Part shown: in pieces, positions 48,546-61,386 of the stretch
Position numbering within the stretch: the first letter of the stretch is position 1
How the letters are laid out: each line of letters opens with the position of its first letter
Assembly: GCF_036711975.1 (NCBI RefSeq)
Contig: NC_091968.1
Span: 24,661,001-24,725,000 of the forward strand
Source: Onthophagus taurus
Taxonomy: Eukaryota; Arthropoda; Insecta; Coleoptera; Scarabaeidae
Direction: 5' to 3'
Length of the DNA stretch: 64,000 bases
The notes under the pieces: model-generated
Seen by the model: the letters and a program-made list of their open reading frames with translations, nothing else
Told to the model about the DNA's origin: nothing
The model's database searches: none
Position numbers and translations under genes: made by a program

Positions 48546-51500
48546 AGTTTTTCCACTTTTCAACCATTTGTGAAACTCCTTTTTTCTTCATTGCTAATCC
48601 TGATGAGACTTTAACTTTTTTCTTCTTTTTTGGAGGTTGTAAAACATTTTCTTCTGGCTTAATCTCGTCTGGATTAGTTTTAATCATAATAGGTTGAGGT
48701 AGATTACTTTCTATGGCCGCTATATCGGAATAAAAGGACGATAATTCGGAAGAAAAACTCCCATCTTTTCCGTTTGGTGCTTTTTCTTTGTCTTCTTCGA
48801 CTCCGGGAGGTAAAGGTTGATCAACATTATCGATTTTACCTTATTAAATTTAATAATTAACATGAATTATTTCGAAATTAATAAATATTACTTATAATTG
48901 GAGGCGGAGGAGGTGAAATACTTTTATTTCTGATAGATGGAGGTGGTGGAGGTTCAGCTTGCGATTCGCTTTCTAAACTGCGATTTGTTGATTGATCATC
49001 ATGGGGTGGCGTCATCGAAATATCCATGGCTTCTTCCGTTCGGATTGCATCCGCTTCTGGAAAATCCCATTGACTGTCGCCTGTTGCTTGATTATGATAG
49101 TAATAACGTTTGTGAGACCTAAAACATTCCAAAAGAAAATCGCGTACATAGTTTTTTATCTATTAATTTTATAAAGTACAAAATTTTTACAAATCTATTT
49201 AAAAGGTTTCCATTTTTTTTAAATACTATACCTGCCCTGTATTTATTGTTTTTAAATTTTATTAAACAAGTAAAAAAAATGATTAATTTTGAAATTGAAG
49301 ATCTTCACAACTTGAATATTGAGGTAAAAATTAACTGGAATACACCTAAATACAGAAAAAAATGTTAATTATTCTTCTTAAACCCACAATTAAATTATAA
49401 AGCTACATCTAAAGTTTATAAAAATATACATACAAACCTTCCTTTAATACATATCATTAGGGAACATTTATTATAACCTCTAAATAATAAACAACGGAAT
49501 TAAACACAAACATTTTTAAAAACTACAATTAAATCCATAAAATAAATCTAAACTCACCTTAAAATGTGATCATAATCCTAGATTTAACAATAAATCGATG
49601 ATGAAAACGTTCGCTGTGGCAAATAGGTTAATAACGGGGAAAAAATCGAAGAGATACACAATAAAATTTCTTATAAAACTCAAAAAATTAAGTTTTTTCA
49701 TAGCAAATTTCATACCTATCCCACTGTAAAAGCCAACCGGAAGGGGCAGCTTCCTTTTCAAGCTTCGTTAAATCTTCGACAGTCGAATTTAACCAATTTT
49801 TGAGGTACGATGGTTTTAAACTATCTTCGCACATCGCAGTAAATAAAGTCTGTTAATTAAAATGTAATTAATAAAAACAATATTGATTAAAATACAATTA
49901 TCAAACAAATATAGTCTATTCTTTTCTGAGTCCAAGAAAATACATGGAGCAAGGAGGGAAAAAATCTACGCACCAACGGAAGGAACTGAAAAACAGCGAG
50001 ATTTTTACTCAAGTCTAAAAATACACCTGGAATCTCCAAAACAAAGTCGAGGAGGTACAGACTGAAGCAGAAATGAGAACCAACCATAGACTAATCATGG
50101 CAACTATTAATAATATAGAAATCGAAAGAAAAGAGATGAAAACCTACACGAAAATAAACATCCATAAACTAAGGCAGGAGGAAAAAAGACTAAAATACCA
50201 AGAAAAAACAAACAACGAATTTCAAAAACTAGAACAAACAGAGAATATGCGAAATAAACTATGGAGGTGTGCAATAATGTAATAATCAGACAAAGAGAAC
50301 ACACTGGTGGAATTAACAGGTCCGACAGGCAATCAAGAAGAAGAAAGAGTCATGGAAGAAATACATAAGAACGAATTCGGAAGATAAAAGAGCAAACTAA
50401 TTCAATTTTTTTGGAGTTTCTAAAGGTTTGACATTAAAAAAACCTAAACAAATTCCTTTTTTCGTACGATTTAAGCAAAAATTAATTAATTTTCGTAAAA
50501 AAAAGATGACGTTTCATAAAATTGACGTTTAATTTTGACAAATTGTTGTGAAGTTGGTTACAGTTGGTAACATTGAATTTGTGTCACATTGACGTTTAAA
50601 CTTTATTCAAAAATTTATTATTATTTAATTAATTTCAATACTAATAACTAATAACCTAATCGCAGGCGCATTTGTAAGAATGAACATTTCGTGCCCTCGG
50701 GGGCGGCCGATGTCTTCGAAAACGGCCGTGTTAGTTTAAAACTGTGCTGGGAAATGTGTTATTTTTGTTTATCTATCTTATATTCGTCGTATTGTAGCTG
50801 TTTCAAACGAGATTGGTTCTTATAAATCAAAAATAATTAAAATTTTTTTTTAATGAAACGTCAAAAATGTCATGAAAAAGGCGTGTAGGAGTTAACGCCA
50901 TCTAGAGAAATTTAGTAACATTAATTAATTTTTTTAATAACTTTTTATTGAATTTTTGTTATATTAAGGCTTAATTAAATCGAAAATCATCGATTTTTTT
51001 AAATACAAACATAATTTTTATTAAATTTTTATAAATTATTTCAAATTTGTTAATTAAATCTTTTTTGTCACCCCCATCTAGTGATTATCCCTCATATTAA
51101 TCGTGTTTTTGACATTTAGAAAAATTTCGTAAAAAAAATTATTAATTTTTGTGAAAAAAAGGTGCGATTCAACCGAAAGAAACAATTAAAGATATTTTTG
51201 ACCATCCAAATCGTTTGCTTAAACCAATTTTAGACGATTTTTATCTCGGAATGAAGTTTCAGACATAACCTATCTTTTTTATGTCAATTTAAAAATATTT
51301 ATTAAAGTCGATTCATTTTATATAAAATGTAATTTAATCACTATTTGAATCATTTTAGATTATTCAAGCGTCAAAGACGCACGACGTAACCTAAAATTTC
51401 TAGTTTTTGAACGAGTTAAATAGTCCTTGAAAAAGTTAGGTTAGGTTGAGAAAAATGCACAACCTATAATAATAACAACTAATTCGTTACAAAAATTAAA

Positions 51501-54128
51501 TGTACTTAACTGTCAGGTTAATTATGCCCTCATTATATGCTCATATAATAATATACTATTTTTTAAATATATTTTTGAATAAAGTTTAAAGTCAAAAAGT
51601 TTTCGGTTTTAGATTTTGAGATATTGTGACAATTTTCGTTTTTTTAAAATGGAAACAACCACTTTCGCTTATTAAATTCGTTATTTTTTCTGATTACAAA
51701 AATATAGGGTTCGATAGGTCTATTGCTTATTGTTTTAGAATAAAGCTAAAAATAAACTTTTTTTATAACATTTCTAAACGCCGCCGAAATCTAGTATCGT
51801 CGAAGAAATGAAATTTACAGTTTCCTGTAAATAACGGGGCAGTAGGTAAAATCTAAAAAGTTAATAATTAAATAAGAAGATAACTTCTGGTATTTAAAAA
51901 CAAATAATTATGTTTATTACGGAATTGTTTAATGGATTGTATTGTTTTGGATTGGAGAAATATGTTTTTTTAATTTTTAGTTGTATTATCATAATTTACA
52001 GGAAACTGTAAACTTAACTTCTTCGACGATACTAAAAAAAAAAAAGTTTATTTTAAGCTTTATTCTAAAACAATAAAAAATAGACCTGATAAACCCTATA
52101 TTTTTGTAATCAGAAAAAAATAACGAATTTAATAAGCGAATAATCAGTGGTTGCTTCCATTTAAAAAAACGAAAATGGTTATATCACAAAATCTAAAACC
52201 AAAAAAATATTTTTGATTACATCATCAAATAATTCTCTGTAAAAAAGTGTCCATATAATGTCTTAGTTAAAATACTGCACCTATAATAATACCCAAGATA
52301 ATTGCACTTGCTGGTTTTATGATATTTTCAATTTTGGCCTCTAGGGGAAAAACAAAAGACGATAGCGTTTTGAGGTTTTCGACATTGGAACTTATTTAAA
52401 AAAAGAGATCAAGACATGTAAACTACTTTTTTTCTAACTCTTATAGTTTCCAAGACAGCCTATTTACACATCGAATTTGAACCACCCTGTACAACTTGGT
52501 ATAATTAATATAAAAATAATTATAATTAATATTTGTAATTAATATAATTATATGCCCACATAATTAGAATGGAACATAACACAATAGCAAAAAAAGTATT
52601 TGGAGAGAAGAAGAAGTGGGAGGTAAAAATATAAAGGAATTAGCTAGGAACTGGAGTGAGTGGAAGAAGAATTTGATTAAAATTATTTTTATTACCTCCA
52701 TCTGAATGATCATAACTTGTACGGGTAAAGCCGGGGGGTGCCCTTCGCTTAAAAATTTTAATTTCTCCTCCAAAGTATTTTTCGTTTCATTAATTTCTTT
52801 AACCAAGTCATCATCGTCCACTTTTACTTCAATTTCTTCTTTTTTTTCATCCCCAAAAAGAATCCCTCCACTTTTAAAACCCGGATATTCAACTTTTTTA
52901 ACCCCTTCTTCGTTTTTAACTTCATCTCCATCCACTTTTCTTTTCGTATTAACCAAAGAAATTCCGATTCGGCGTTTCCTTTGAAAAGCTTTCGCGTCGA
53001 TTTCGAAATTGTCTTGATCATTGAATTTCTTTTCTGTTGAAGTTTTATCAATAATTGTGTTAATCTCGACATGATTGGCATCGTTTGAATTAGAATTTGA
53101 GGAGTTCTCAATGTTTTTTGCTGCAGGAAATAAAGTTTTCGTTTCTAAAACATTTGGGGTGGTTTCAAGTTCATCTTCTGAATCATCACCATAACCTGGG
53201 ACTAAAGATACTCCAATTTTTGGCGAATTAGAGGTTGTTTCAATTAATTTTTTGACTTCTGTTGGGACTTCACCTCCTATTTTCTTTAAATCGTTCGCTT
53301 TTTTCTGGATTTGGGTTAAAATATCGAGTTCGTCATCAAAATCACTTGGTTCTGACTCATTTTCTTTTATTGATGATTTATCTTCGACCTGATTAAACAA
53401 AAAATGAATTGTTATTCTAATAATTAGTAAAAAAAATAAACTTCAGAATAAAAGCACTTTAATTCTCAACAAAAAATAAATTTTTGGAGAACTTTAAATA
53501 AGCTTTTATAAATTCATCATCAGTTTAATTTTAGTTTTAACAATCAGATTGAAAACTTATTTCCTATCATGTTACAATCATTTAATTTTCTCATCATTTC
53601 AACATAAAAATCAATGATTAAAAGAAAAACTTACAGATTCTTTTTTATCATCATCTTTATCACATTCATTTTCAGATTCTGAACTTGATCCATATGAAAT
53701 CAGACTCATTTTTACATTAGATAACTTATTATCTTCTTTTTCTCTTCTTTTAACATTTTTTGCACTACTTTTTACAGTTTTAGTATCAGGACAAGCTTCA
53801 TTTATCGTATAAATCTTAACATTAACTTCATCAACTTTTGGTAAAGAACATAACTTAAACTTTGGCTCAGAAGGAGGGGGAATGTATAATTTATTGCTGG
53901 ATTTTGATTGCTTCTTATATTCCGCCGGAACTTCCCACGTAACCTCGTCAGTTTCCGTATTCCAATAATAAGAGAAACCGCTGGATTCGTCAAAACATTC
54001 CTTCCATACAACTTAAATCGGAATTAAAATTAATCTCTCAATTAATATAGAGATATAAGCTTACTTTTTGGTTTTGGGGGAAGAAGTTCGTTAATTTCTT
54101 TCAAGAAATCATCGACTGCCGTATCCAT
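48526..54128 (-). CDS. FNBP4: Formin-binding protein 4 homologue (two WW domains)
   Basis: Six minus-strand exons, 54065-54128, 53635-54011, 52696-53388, 49716-49849, 48892-49118 and 48526-48839, phase-consistent, give 602 aa. Nuclear WW-domain protein that binds proline-rich ligands such as formins. WW1 (residues ~23-53) has WKECFDESSGFSYYWNTETD then EVTWEVP. A long acidic low-complexity middle follows, with KRKRRIGISLV-like basic patches. WW2 spans the exon 4/5 junction (GWLLQWD / RSHKRYYYHN then SQWDFPE). A PPPPP tract follows, and the conserved tail is PKKKKKVKVSSGLAMKKKGV then SQMVEKW. Intron 3 (2.8 kb) holds a LINE scrap and dispersed repeats. It starts 397 bp from the Hakai start codon, head-to-head. 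Confidence 0.9.
49883..50395 (+). mobile_element. LINE endonuclease-region fragment
   Basis: Broken frames on the plus strand encode MRTNHRLIMATI, then KINIHKLRQEEKRLKY and ENMRNKLWRC. The (S/T)DHRL(V/I)-type motif followed by a basic linker marks the end of the endonuclease and the start of the connector in RTE/CR1-like LINEs. No reverse transcriptase is attached. Located in FNBP4 intron 3. Confidence 0.5.
50396..51600. repeat. Dispersed repeats in FNBP4 intron 3
   Basis: 50396-50620 is an inverted copy of the large-foldback arm (GTTGTGAAGTTGGTTACAGT, CACATTGACGTTTAAACTTT). 50850-51445 is copy 2 of the ~650-bp dispersed repeat also found at 11340-11990, with AACGCCATCTAGAG and CACCCCCATCTAGTGATT. 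No coding potential. Confidence 0.8.
51601..52204. mobile_element. Foldback element (copy B)
   Basis: Inverted arms of roughly 200 bp: 51601-51830 (TTTCGGTTTTAGATTTTGAG, TAGGGTTCGATAGGTCTATT, TTTACAGTTTCCTGTAAATA) and 51985-52204. It is the clearest copy of the three. The centre of ~150 bp contains GAAGATAACTTCTGGTATTT and no open frame. Confidence 0.85.
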
Positions 54129-54525
54129 GTTTAATAAAACCGTTAAATTAAACGAAAATCATCGTTTTTATTAAATAACCTCAAAATTCTTTGATTGACG
54201 TTTAGCATCATAAAAAGAAGATTGTGGCGACATCTATATCACAAAAAAATTAAAACCAAAAAATAAATTATTTAATTAATTAATTAAATCAAAACGAACA
54301 AATACATATTTTCCAATAATTTAAAATTTTTTAATTAATAATATTAACCTAAATTAACCTAAATTCAAAAATAATTTTAATCGATTGGGTTATCTCTGTC
54401 AAATGTCAAATTAAATATAGGTTATGTTGCTACAAACAATTTTTCATATTGAATTAATTTGCTTAAAACCTTACTAAAAAATACGATTAAAGCTTTTATA
54501 TAACTACTAAGTCTTTAAAGTAATA
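54129..54525. promoter_or_regulatory. Bidirectional FNBP4/Hakai promoter region
   Basis: 397 bp separate the two divergent start codons. No TATA box is clear in either direction. GTGGCGACATCTATATC at 54224-54240 matches the recurring box discussed in the findings. Shared regulation is inferred from the geometry only. Confidence 0.55.
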
Positions 54526-55725
54526 ATGGATGATGGTCCCCCAAAAAGGGGTCGAGGTCGTGGTCGTGGAGCTCGCGGAAGAGGAAGAGGTCGAGGTAGA
54601 GGAAGAGGACGGGGAAAAAAAGCGATAAAGGTAATTGAAAGTGATGATGAGTCGGAAAGTGTTCTTCAAGATTCAACTGAAGAGCAAACAACTCAACAGG
54701 AAGAGAATCCCGTCGAAAATAATGAAAACGATGCCCCAAAAAGTAAATTAAAAAATTAATTTTTTAACGAATTTTGATTGATTTTTGGTTTTTTAGTTGA
54801 TTTGGAAGCTGATATTTCTCAATTGGAAGCCCCCACATTTACTACTATTAATAGAGGACCACCGGAACCTATGTTACGATTAAATTGGAATCATAAAGTG
54901 AATTTGATTGGGGAGAAGGTGCTAAATCCTATGATTCATTGTTGTGATAAATGTACGAAGCCTATTTTGATTTATGGAAGAATGGTAAAACTAATAATCC
55001 TTATTTAATTTAATATAACAAATATTATTTTTTAGATTCCTTGTAAACACGTTTTTTGTTTGGCTTGTGCTAAACAAGAACAATCACAGTGTCCCAGGTG
55101 TTTAGATAAAGTAACGCGAGTGGAGCAAACTGGTTTAGGAACAGTTTTTATGTGTACTCATGGTGGGACTCGTTATGGCTCTTCAGGTTGTCGTAGAACT
55201 TATTTATCTCAACGCGATCTTCAAGCACATATTAATCACAGACATGTATCATCACAAACGCCTCCAATTGAAAATCCAGAGCCAGAACGACCTCCAGCTA
55301 GACCACCTAGTAAAATGGATCCAAGAGCAAGTGTGACAATAGCCCAAAATCTCAGACAAAGAGCAACACCTTTACAAGGAGCTGGAGTTCGAACTAATTT
55401 AATAACTGTTCCCATCCAAGACTCGGCTCCGGTTGTTCATGAAACAGTGACTCAAACCCAATCGTATTACGCCCAATATCAACAGACTCCAAGTTATAAT
55501 CAAAGTTTGCCACCTCCTATGCATCTTCCTCCGCCACAACAAAGTCAATATTTTGCGACACCTCCAGCTTATAGCCCTGTACAAACGTATCCAACTTATA
55601 GCAGTAATGCTCCTCCATCTCAATATACTACACCATCATTATCCCAACCTAGAGGGACAAATCAGTACGATTTTGGGAATGCTCCACCGCCGCAATGGGG
55701 TAGTAATCAACAATATTATAGATAA
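54526..55725 (+). CDS. Hakai: Hakai (CBLL1) RING E3 ligase, m6A-writer component
   Basis: Three exons, 54526-54742, 54797-54984 and 55036-55725, give 364 aa. Hakai is an E3 ubiquitin ligase and a stabilising subunit of the nuclear m6A methyltransferase complex. Residues ~8-30 are an RG-repeat tract ([17 protein letters not shown]), then an acidic Ser-rich stretch. The RING starts [16 protein letters not shown] and continues [16 protein letters not shown]. The pTyr-binding HYB zinc element is [20 protein letters not shown] then HINHRH. The tail from ~230 is Pro/Gln/Tyr-rich and low complexity. The RING is split between exons 2 and 3. Zinc ligands all appear intact. Confidence 0.95.
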
Positions 55726-56014
55726 GTTAATCATCTTTTATATTTTAATGTGTTTATAATGAGTTTTGAAAGAAAATACAGTTTAATAAAATATTCAAGT
55801 AAATAAGTTGATTTATTTGTTACCACAAGATGGCGCTAAAGGAAACGTCTAAACTGCGTAGGTGAGGTTATGTCTTAATAAACATAAAGGTTAATTGTTA
55901 ATTTTTATGTGCAACCAATCGATTTAAAACGATTCTAAAAGTGATATAACTATTAAAACAAAGACAAGAACATTTCCGTTTAATATTTTTTGATTCTTTC
56001 TTATTTCTCCAAAA

Positions 56015-56348
56015 ATGGATGATGAAGAATTAACACGGTGAGGATTAAACTTTATTGATAATAGCAATGCTTAAATAATGCTTTATTTATTTCGGTTGAA
56101 ATATAAGATTGGCTGTGGAAGAATTAATTCGAGACGCAAAGAAATTTATGGCAAAACGTGAGGCGGAATTTAAAGCAACCCAAATGAAACGGCCCATGCA
56201 GACAAACAAGGTTTTTTTAAATAATATCTTAAAAAATACTGTCCAACATAATAATCAACTGAAAATGAATCAGATAAGGAATAAAATGAGGAACAATGGA
56301 ATTAAGAAAGCTAAAGAGAAGAATAAAGAGGCTTCGGAATCGAAATAA
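56015..56348 (+). CDS. POLR1D isoform-2-like small protein
   Basis: Two exons, 56015-56037 and 56108-56348, give 87 aa, with a seven-codon first exon. It resembles the short isoform 2 of vertebrate POLR1D, which shares (E/D)ELxRxAxEELxxxAK near the start and NK(R/V)FLxNxxKNT in the middle. Here these read EELTRLAVEELIRDAKKF and MQTNKVFLNNILKNTVQHN. The C terminus is basic (KMNQIRNKMRNNGIKKAKEK). The molecular role of this isoform is not established. The RNA polymerase I/III subunit domain of isoform 1 was not seen nearby. AAGATGGCGCTAAAGG lies about 190 bases upstream (55828). Confidence 0.65.
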
Positions 56349-56793
56349 TCTTTATTTTGATTATTTATTATTATAAGTTTTATTTTTATATAATCTAATA
56401 AACAAATTAACTAAAATTATTGGTGGTTTTATGGTTTTTTTACTTAATAAATAAAAAATAAATTTGTGCTATGTAGTGATCAACATAATTTTAAGTTGGC
56501 TAACTTGGTTATTATTAAAACTAAAAATTTATTAATGTTTATTTAAAATTTTTATTAAACTAACTTTAACATGTTCAATCTTTATCGAATTGTTGATATA
56601 ATTATATTTTTAAAGTTATTAGTTTTAAAAAGAAGATAATTTAAAATCCCCTAACTCGCTCCACGTGTAATTTGACAGTTCTGGTCCATCTGTCATAGCT
56701 TTTTTACACTTCCCTAAAATAACCCATTTTAGAACTTGAAAACCTATCAAAATCGAAAAATTATCTCACACAACACTTCCCCTTTAAGTTAAG

Positions 56794-59700
56794 ATGTCGA
56801 AAAAACGTGGTAATAAGAAAAATCAGGACCTGGACGACGACTTCAATGAAACGAAACCTGCCGTAGAAGCAAAATCCTCGAAAACGGCGAAAGGAAAAAA
56901 TAAAAAAGGCAAGAATAAGACTGATGATTGGAGTGATGATGAAAATAAAACAAAGATCCCGTCAGATAACGAGGAAATACCCAAAGAAAATAAGAATAAT
57001 GTGAGTAAAGTTGTGAAGAAAGGCAAAAAGAACAAAAACAAAAACGATGATGATTGGGGTGATGAGAAGGATGTTGAATTGAATTTGAAAGATATTTCGG
57101 ATGATGAAACTCCGGTTATGGTGAAAAAGACACAAAAAAAATGTAAGTTTTTTTTAAATTAATGACAAATAACCTCAAAATCGTCCACGGATGTGGCGAC
57201 ATCTATTGATAAAATTAAAATATTTGTTGAAATTGTACCAAATCTTGAATTAATTGGTTTAATTTGCCAAAAATTATTTTTGTTGTAGCTAAAAATAAAA
57301 AGAATAAGGTTGAATCTGATGAAGAGGATGATAATGCTGCTAAAGATGATGAAAAAACTGAGGAATTAGTTGAGGAAGATCCTGAAATTGAAGGGGAATT
57401 AAAACCAATAAAGAAGAAAAATAAAAAGAAAAATAGTAAGGAATTAAAAATTCATTTAATTGTTATTAAATTATTGATTTTTGTAGTAAAAAAATTTAAA
57501 CCACCATCGGAAGATGAAGATGAAAATTTAGATGATGTAATAGAAAATGAAGAAAAAGAAGGAATTGTTGAAGTTGAGAAAGTAAAAGAAGAAAAGGTAG
57601 GTGATACTAAAAGTGAAATGGAAAAACAATTAGAAGAAATAAATGATAAATTGGTTGAAACAAAACTCGAAGAACCCACTGAAATGAAAGAAATAGAAAA
57701 AAAATTGACCCACAAAGAAAAGAAAAAGAAGAAAAAAGAAGAAGAATATCAAAAACAAATGGAAATGATGATGAAAAAAGGTGGTCAAGGTCATTCCGAA
57801 CTAGACTCAAACTTTACAGTTTCACAGATGCAAAAAACCGTGGGTCAAATGGCGGCAATGGAAAACGCTGTCGACATAAAAGTTGAAAACTTTAGCATTT
57901 CCGCCAAAGGAAAAGATTTATTTGTTAACGCTAATTTATTAATCGCCCAAGGTCGTCATTATGGTTTAGTTGGCCCTAACGGTCATGGAAAAACCACTTT
58001 ATTACGTCACATCGCTCAAAGAGCTTTTACAATACCTCCAAACATCGATATATTATATTGCGAACAAGAAGTTGTCGCCGACGATTATACAGCCGTCGAA
58101 TCGGTGCTTAAAGCGGACGTGAAACGTACGGAATTACTTGATGAGGCGAAAAAATTAGAGGAAGAGGCTCAATCGGGAAAATTGGACGTTCAAGATAGGT
58201 TAAATGAGGTTTATGCGGAATTAAAGGCTATCGGGGCTGATTCTGCTGAGCCTAGGGCGAGAAGAATTTTAGCTGGGTTAGGATTTTCTAAAGAAATGCA
58301 GGTAATTAATTTAATAGGAATTTAAAAAAAAATTTAACCGTAGAAAACTAAACTGTTCAAAAGTGATGTTAAAGCGTAAAAAAATACTTCTAGGTACAAA
58401 TTTTGACATTTATGAGTTTATTACTCAAAATATATCATTGAAAATATGTTTAGGCCAAATTTGGAAATTACAAGTCCTCAACACAATCGACACAGCACAA
58501 ATTTTCTTCTTGAAACCGGTCATAGAAAATAGCTTCCTAGAAATGCAACTTTTTAAAAAAAAATGTCTTACTAAAAATATTGAACGGATGTGGCGCCATC
58601 TGTTGGGGATATTTTGAAATAGTTCAGCTAAGAACCGAACCGGTAGATAATCATCTATAATGTCACTGATAATCTAATTAATTAATCATACCATTATTAC
58701 TTTATTATATTACCGAAAAATCACTTTAAAGTGACGTTTCCAAATGTCATTTTGAACAAACTTCAACTTTTAAAATTCTTAGCGGAAAATTTAAAAATAA
58801 AGCACGAATTGGAACTTATACTTTTTAAGCAGTGTATCACCGGTTAGCCATGCGCCTAAAAATAAATTTGGTGTTTTCTGAAAGCGTTTCGACGCACAGC
58901 TAAAAAAAAAACTTTCAGGTGTTAATGTCAATTTTAATTTTATTATTATATTCGTAATCTTTATAAAATAACCTTTAAAATGAGTACAAACATGATGCCT
59001 CTATCTCAAAAAACAAAAAAGTTAAAATTTAAAAAAATTACACCTGAAGTTAGCAACAATGAAGTTAGCAATTTAATTTTTAAATATTAATACCAACCTT
59101 AATTTTTGATTTTTTTTTTATTTTTTTGTGATAAATTCTGAGACATTTTATAAAAATTAAAAATATGTCAAAATGACGTTGACATTTCAAACCGGAAGTT
59201 GCTTATATCTCGAGTAATATTGGAATTAAATGTATCATGTTTGGGCTTATTTTAAAGGATTTTTCACGACGATAACAAATATGTCAAAATTGACGTTGAC
59301 ATTTCTAACCGGAACTTGACCATAACTTCATTAATATTGAAGATAAATACGTCGTGTTTGTACTTATTTTAAAGGATTTTTAATGAAGATTACAAATATG
59401 TCAAAATTGAGGTTGACACCTGAAGTTAATTATCGTATAATAGACAAATGGACGACTTCATGGTGTTCTTTCATGATGTATTCAAAAACTTTTAAAATGA
59501 GTCCAAACATGATGTATTTATCTCAAAAAACATGTATATCTTAATTGAACTCGTAATTTTTACGATACTTTAGTTTCCTAGGGTTAATATAATTTATTTT
59601 AGAATCGTCAAACGAAAAACTTTTCTGGTGGGTGGAGAATGCGTGTGTCTTTAGCTAGAGCTTTATATTTAGAACCAACTTTATTATTACTCGACGAACC

Positions 59701-61113
59701 TACAAATCATTTAGATTTAAACGCCGTAATTTGGCTCGATAAGTAAGTCAAAATGTCATAAATATAATTTTGTATTATTAATACAAATAATACTTAAATT
59801 TCTTTTAGTTATTTACAAGGATGGAAAAAAACTTTATTAATCGTATCTCATGACCAATCTTTCTTAGATAATGTTTGTAACGAAATTATTCATTTAGATC
59901 AATGTAAATTGTATTATTATAAAGGTAATTATTCAATGTTCAAGAAAATGTTTGTTCAAAAACGTAAAGAGATGATTAAAGAGTATGAAAAGCAAGAGAA
60001 AAAGATTAAAGAAATGAAAGCGCATGGACAATCTAAAAAACAAGCCGTATGTTTATTCTTTTATTATTGAATAATTATTTTAAATGTTTTTTTTTTATTT
60101 AGGAAAAGAAACAAAAAGAAGTTTTAACTCGGAAACAAGAAAAAAATAGAACAAAGATGCAAAAAACCGAGGATGACGTTCAAATGACCGAGTTATTACA
60201 AAAACCAAAAGATTACATTGTTAAATTTTCTTTCCCAGAACCTCCACCTTTACAACCACCAATTTTAGGACTTCACAGTAATTAAATTATTTAATTATTA
60301 ATGGTTAATTAATTAAAACCATAAATTTTTTTAGATGTTACTTTTGCTTATCCAACTCAAAAACCTTTATTTATCAAAACCGATTTTGGAATTGACTTAA
60401 ACAGTCGCGTAGCTATCGTTGGGCCGAATGGAGTTGGAAAATCAACGTTTTTAAAATTATTAACCAGCGATATACAACCATTAGAGGGAGAAGTTCGAAA
60501 AAATTATCGTTTAGTAAATAACATAACCCAAAAAAAAATCAATTTTAATCAAATAATTTTTTTATTAAAGCGTATTGGACGTTTTGATCAACACTCCGGC
60601 GAGCATTTAACCGCGGAAGAAACCCCCTCGGAGTATTTAATGCGCCTCTTTGATTTACCCTATGAAAAAGCTCGAAAACAACTTGGAACTTTTGGTTTGG
60701 CGAGCCATGCGCATACAATTAAAATGAAGGATTTATCTGGTGGACAAAAAGCCCGGGTTGCTTTAGCAGAGCTTTGTTTAAATGCACCCGATGTTGTTAT
60801 TCTTGTAAGATTTATTCTCTTTCTTGAAATTATCTTTATATTGAATTTGTAGGATGAACCCACGAATAATTTAGATATAGAATCAATTGATGCTTTAGCT
60901 GATGCAATAAACGATTATAAAGGTGGTGTTATTATCGTTTCTCACGACGAGAGACTTATTCGAGAAACCGATTGTGCTCTTTACGTAATTGAAGATCAGA
61001 CTATCAATGAAGTTGAAGGTGATTTCGACGATTATAGAAAAGAATTACTCGATAGTTTGGGAGAGGTTATTAATAATCCAAGTGTAGCTGCAAACGCCGC
61101 TGTATTACAGTAA
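56794..61113 (+). CDS. ABCF1: ABCF1 (ABC50), ABC-F translation ATPase
   Basis: Nine exons, 56794-57142, 57289-57435, 57487-58301, 59603-59742, 59809-60046, 60103-60277, 60335-60513, 60571-60804 and 60853-61113, give 845 aa. A soluble twin-ATPase that binds eIF2 and ribosomes and promotes initiation; it has no membrane domain. The N-terminal ~280 residues are a Lys/Glu/Asp-rich low-complexity extension typical of ABCF1. NBD1 has Walker A GPNGHGKT, signature [14 protein letters not shown] and Walker [15 protein letters not shown] basic linker follows ([20 protein letters not shown]). NBD2 has [22 protein letters not shown] and [13 protein letters not shown], with HDERLIRE as switch. All catalytic motifs are intact. 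Intron 3 (1.3 kb) holds dispersed repeats; the others are short. Confidence 0.97.
58525..59540. repeat. Dispersed repeats in ABCF1 intron 3
   Basis: 58525-58642 is copy 2 of the repeat with TGGCGCCATCTGTTGGGG seen at 5115-5225. 58845-59540 is a copy of the CTTTCAGGTGTTAA family (TTAGCCATGCGCCTAAAAAT, GACGTTGACATTTCAAACCG, TTCATGGTGTTCTTTCATGA). No TIR ends of the larger element were found here. Confidence 0.85.
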
Positions 61114-61386
61114 AAAATAACGAGGTTGAATCGTGTTATTAAATAAATAAAAAATATTTACATTTTCTAATTTATTTAATTTCTTTTAAAATCAATTTGG
61201 GTTGCCTACCTTTAAAAATAAAATCCATACAATTAATCGCTAACTTCACTATTATTTACGTTGACATGGTTGACATTCCAATGTCGGTAGTTAATGTCTT
61301 AAAAAATCCCTGAAATATTTTAAAATCCAAACGATGTAGTGCGTTTTTAATTAAAAAAAACCTTCAATAGTTCATTACATTCCATA

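Noticed and set aside
54515-54739. Minus-strand frame over Hakai exon 1
   Set aside because: Complement of the RG-repeat codons; no signals of its own.
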